Below are positions 14,380 to 15,137 of a DNA stretch of 15,137 bases, one piece after another. This DNA comes from CAZJOD01 sp964547525 (lineage in GTDB: Bacteria > Bacillota > Clostridia > JAAYHZ01). A model generated the notes under the pieces. That model saw nothing but the letters and a program-made list of their open reading frames with translations, was not told where the DNA came from and did no database searches. The position numbers and the translations under genes were made by a program. Numbering within the stretch: position 1 is the stretch's first letter; every line of letters starts with the position of its first letter. The stretch covers positions 1-15,137 of the forward strand of contig CAZJOD010000094.1 in NCBI GenBank assembly GCA_964547525.1, given 5' to 3'.

Positions 14380-15137
14380 GTGAACAAAAACTATAATGTA
14401 AAAAAACTTGCATATGTTATCCTCAGTATTGCAATAATGATGTGTCTGGGCACTGTATATTCCTGGAGTATATTCAGGATTCCGGTTGAAACCATGTTTG
14501 ATATAGGATCAGCTAAAAGCGGTCTACCGTACATGATTTCTTTGTTATTTTATTCACTCGGGGTATTTGTAACAGGTAAATGTTTAAATCGATACAGCCC
14601 GAGGAATATTATATGTTTAGGTGGATTGTTTGTAGGAGCGGGCTGGATATTATCAGGATATGCACAAGACATATTTACTCTAACTGCAACATATGGAATT
14701 ATAATAGGCTCAGGTGTCGGAATCGCTTATGGTGTTCCTATCACTTTGATGACAAAATGGTATCCTGACAAGAAAGGATTTGTTGTTGGGATCGTTCTGA
14801 TAGGATTTGGTTTATCACCGGTTATTACCGCTCCTATAGCAGAGATATTAATTGAAGCCTATGGAGTACCGGATACTTTTAAATTTTTAGGAATTATCTT
14901 TTTACTAATTCTACCGATATTATCATTACCTTTGAAATATCCCGGCCTTAACGAGCAACAAAATTTAGGAGTGCCCTGTGTAACCGGTTCGAATAATAAT
15001 AATTTAACCGGAAGTGAAATGATAAAAAACAGAAACTTTAAAGGGTTGTATATCTGCTTTATAATTGGTACTACGGTAGGGTTAATGATTATAGGTATTA
15101 CAGGTAACGTAGGTGTTGAAATTATGAAGCTATCACC
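14380..15137 (+). CDS. MFS transporter, OFA (oxalate/formate antiporter-like) family, N-terminal part
   Basis: The frame opens with GTG at 14380 and runs off the right edge (252 residues seen). AAGGA at 14367-14371 lies eight bases upstream; the first in-frame ATGs fall inside the first membrane helix, so GTG is the start. Six membrane segments are visible (about 12-32, 46-66, 76-95, 100-122, 135-155, 166-185), then a polar central loop (186-221) and the start of helix 7, as in a 12-helix major facilitator. GTVYSWSIFRIPVE (25-38) and the helix 4-5 loop GVPITLMTKWYPDKKG (118-133) are typical of the OFA family, which exchanges small organic anions such as oxalate and formate; many members have unknown carboxylate substrates. 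Probably co-transcribed with the DUF4838 gene, implying an acidic sugar or other small acid as cargo; that link is inference. Confidence 0.88.
   Translation, partial: MNKNYNVKKLAYVILSIAIMMCLGTVYSWSIFRIPVETMFDIGSAKSGLPYMISLLFYSLGVFVTGKCLNRYSPRNIICLGGLFVGAGWILSGYAQDIFTLTATYGIIIGSGVGIAYGVPITLMTKWYPDKKGFVVGIVLIGFGLSPVITAPIAEILIEAYGVPDTFKFLGIIFLLILPILSLPLKYPGLNEQQNLGVPCVTGSNNNNLTGSEMIKNRNFKGLYICFIIGTTVGLMIIGITGNVGVEIMKLS

Noticed and set aside
1..15137. CRISPR arrays, tRNA genes, insertion sequences or phage genes
   Set aside because: No regularly spaced repeats, no cloverleaf-like sequence with the conserved T-loop, and no transposase, integrase or phage-like protein among the reading frames.

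Overview
The window comes from an AT-rich (roughly one-third G+C), low-GC Gram-positive bacterium, most likely an anaerobic member of the Clostridia. The reasons are strong GGAGG-type ribosome binding sites before almost every gene, AGA/ATA-rich codon use, lipobox signal peptides, a Gram-positive-size signal peptidase I, and a YdjI-like SPFH protein. Genus and species cannot be read from the sequence. I see no tRNA, rRNA, CRISPR array, transposase, phage gene or transcriptional regulator.

Left part, minus strand (1-3926): the N-terminal end of an SPFH-domain (YdjI-like) protein running off the left edge, then a lipoprotein with a pectate-lyase-3-type beta-helix, preceded in transcription by an M3-family oligoendopeptidase. 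A perfect 11-bp hairpin at 401-429 probably ends the peptidase/beta-helix transcript.

Centre, plus strand (4189-11245): a tightly spaced run of six genes that looks like one operon. It encodes a large cytoplasmic protein with an N-terminal beta-propeller-like half and a C-terminal PHP/DUF3604-like metallohydrolase; a 294-residue amidohydrolase; a lipoprotein polysaccharide deacetylase with a PgaB/IcaB-like metal motif; a nitrilase-superfamily amidase; a second, 347-residue amidohydrolase of a different subtype; and a signal peptidase I. Four of the six are soluble metal- or cysteine-dependent hydrolases of types that act on amides, lactones or phosphoesters, and none can be tied to a known pathway. 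I infer a catabolic or modification pathway for an amide- or N-acyl-containing compound, possibly carbohydrate-derived; this is the best candidate for an undescribed system here. A hairpin with a T-tract at 11294-11320 probably ends the unit.

Right part, plus strand (11406-15137): a rhodanese-domain lipoprotein whose expected ATG is replaced by an ATT-ATC-ATA stretch behind a very strong Shine-Dalgarno, a small multipass membrane protein with DUF2238/YjdF-like motifs, and then a separate unit of a DUF4838 (glycoside-hydrolase-like) protein followed by the start of an OFA-type MFS transporter running off the right edge. Transporter, DUF4838 protein and the hydrolase operon together suggest import and cytoplasmic dismantling of a small carbohydrate-related molecule, while the beta-helix lipoprotein and deacetylase would act at the cell surface.
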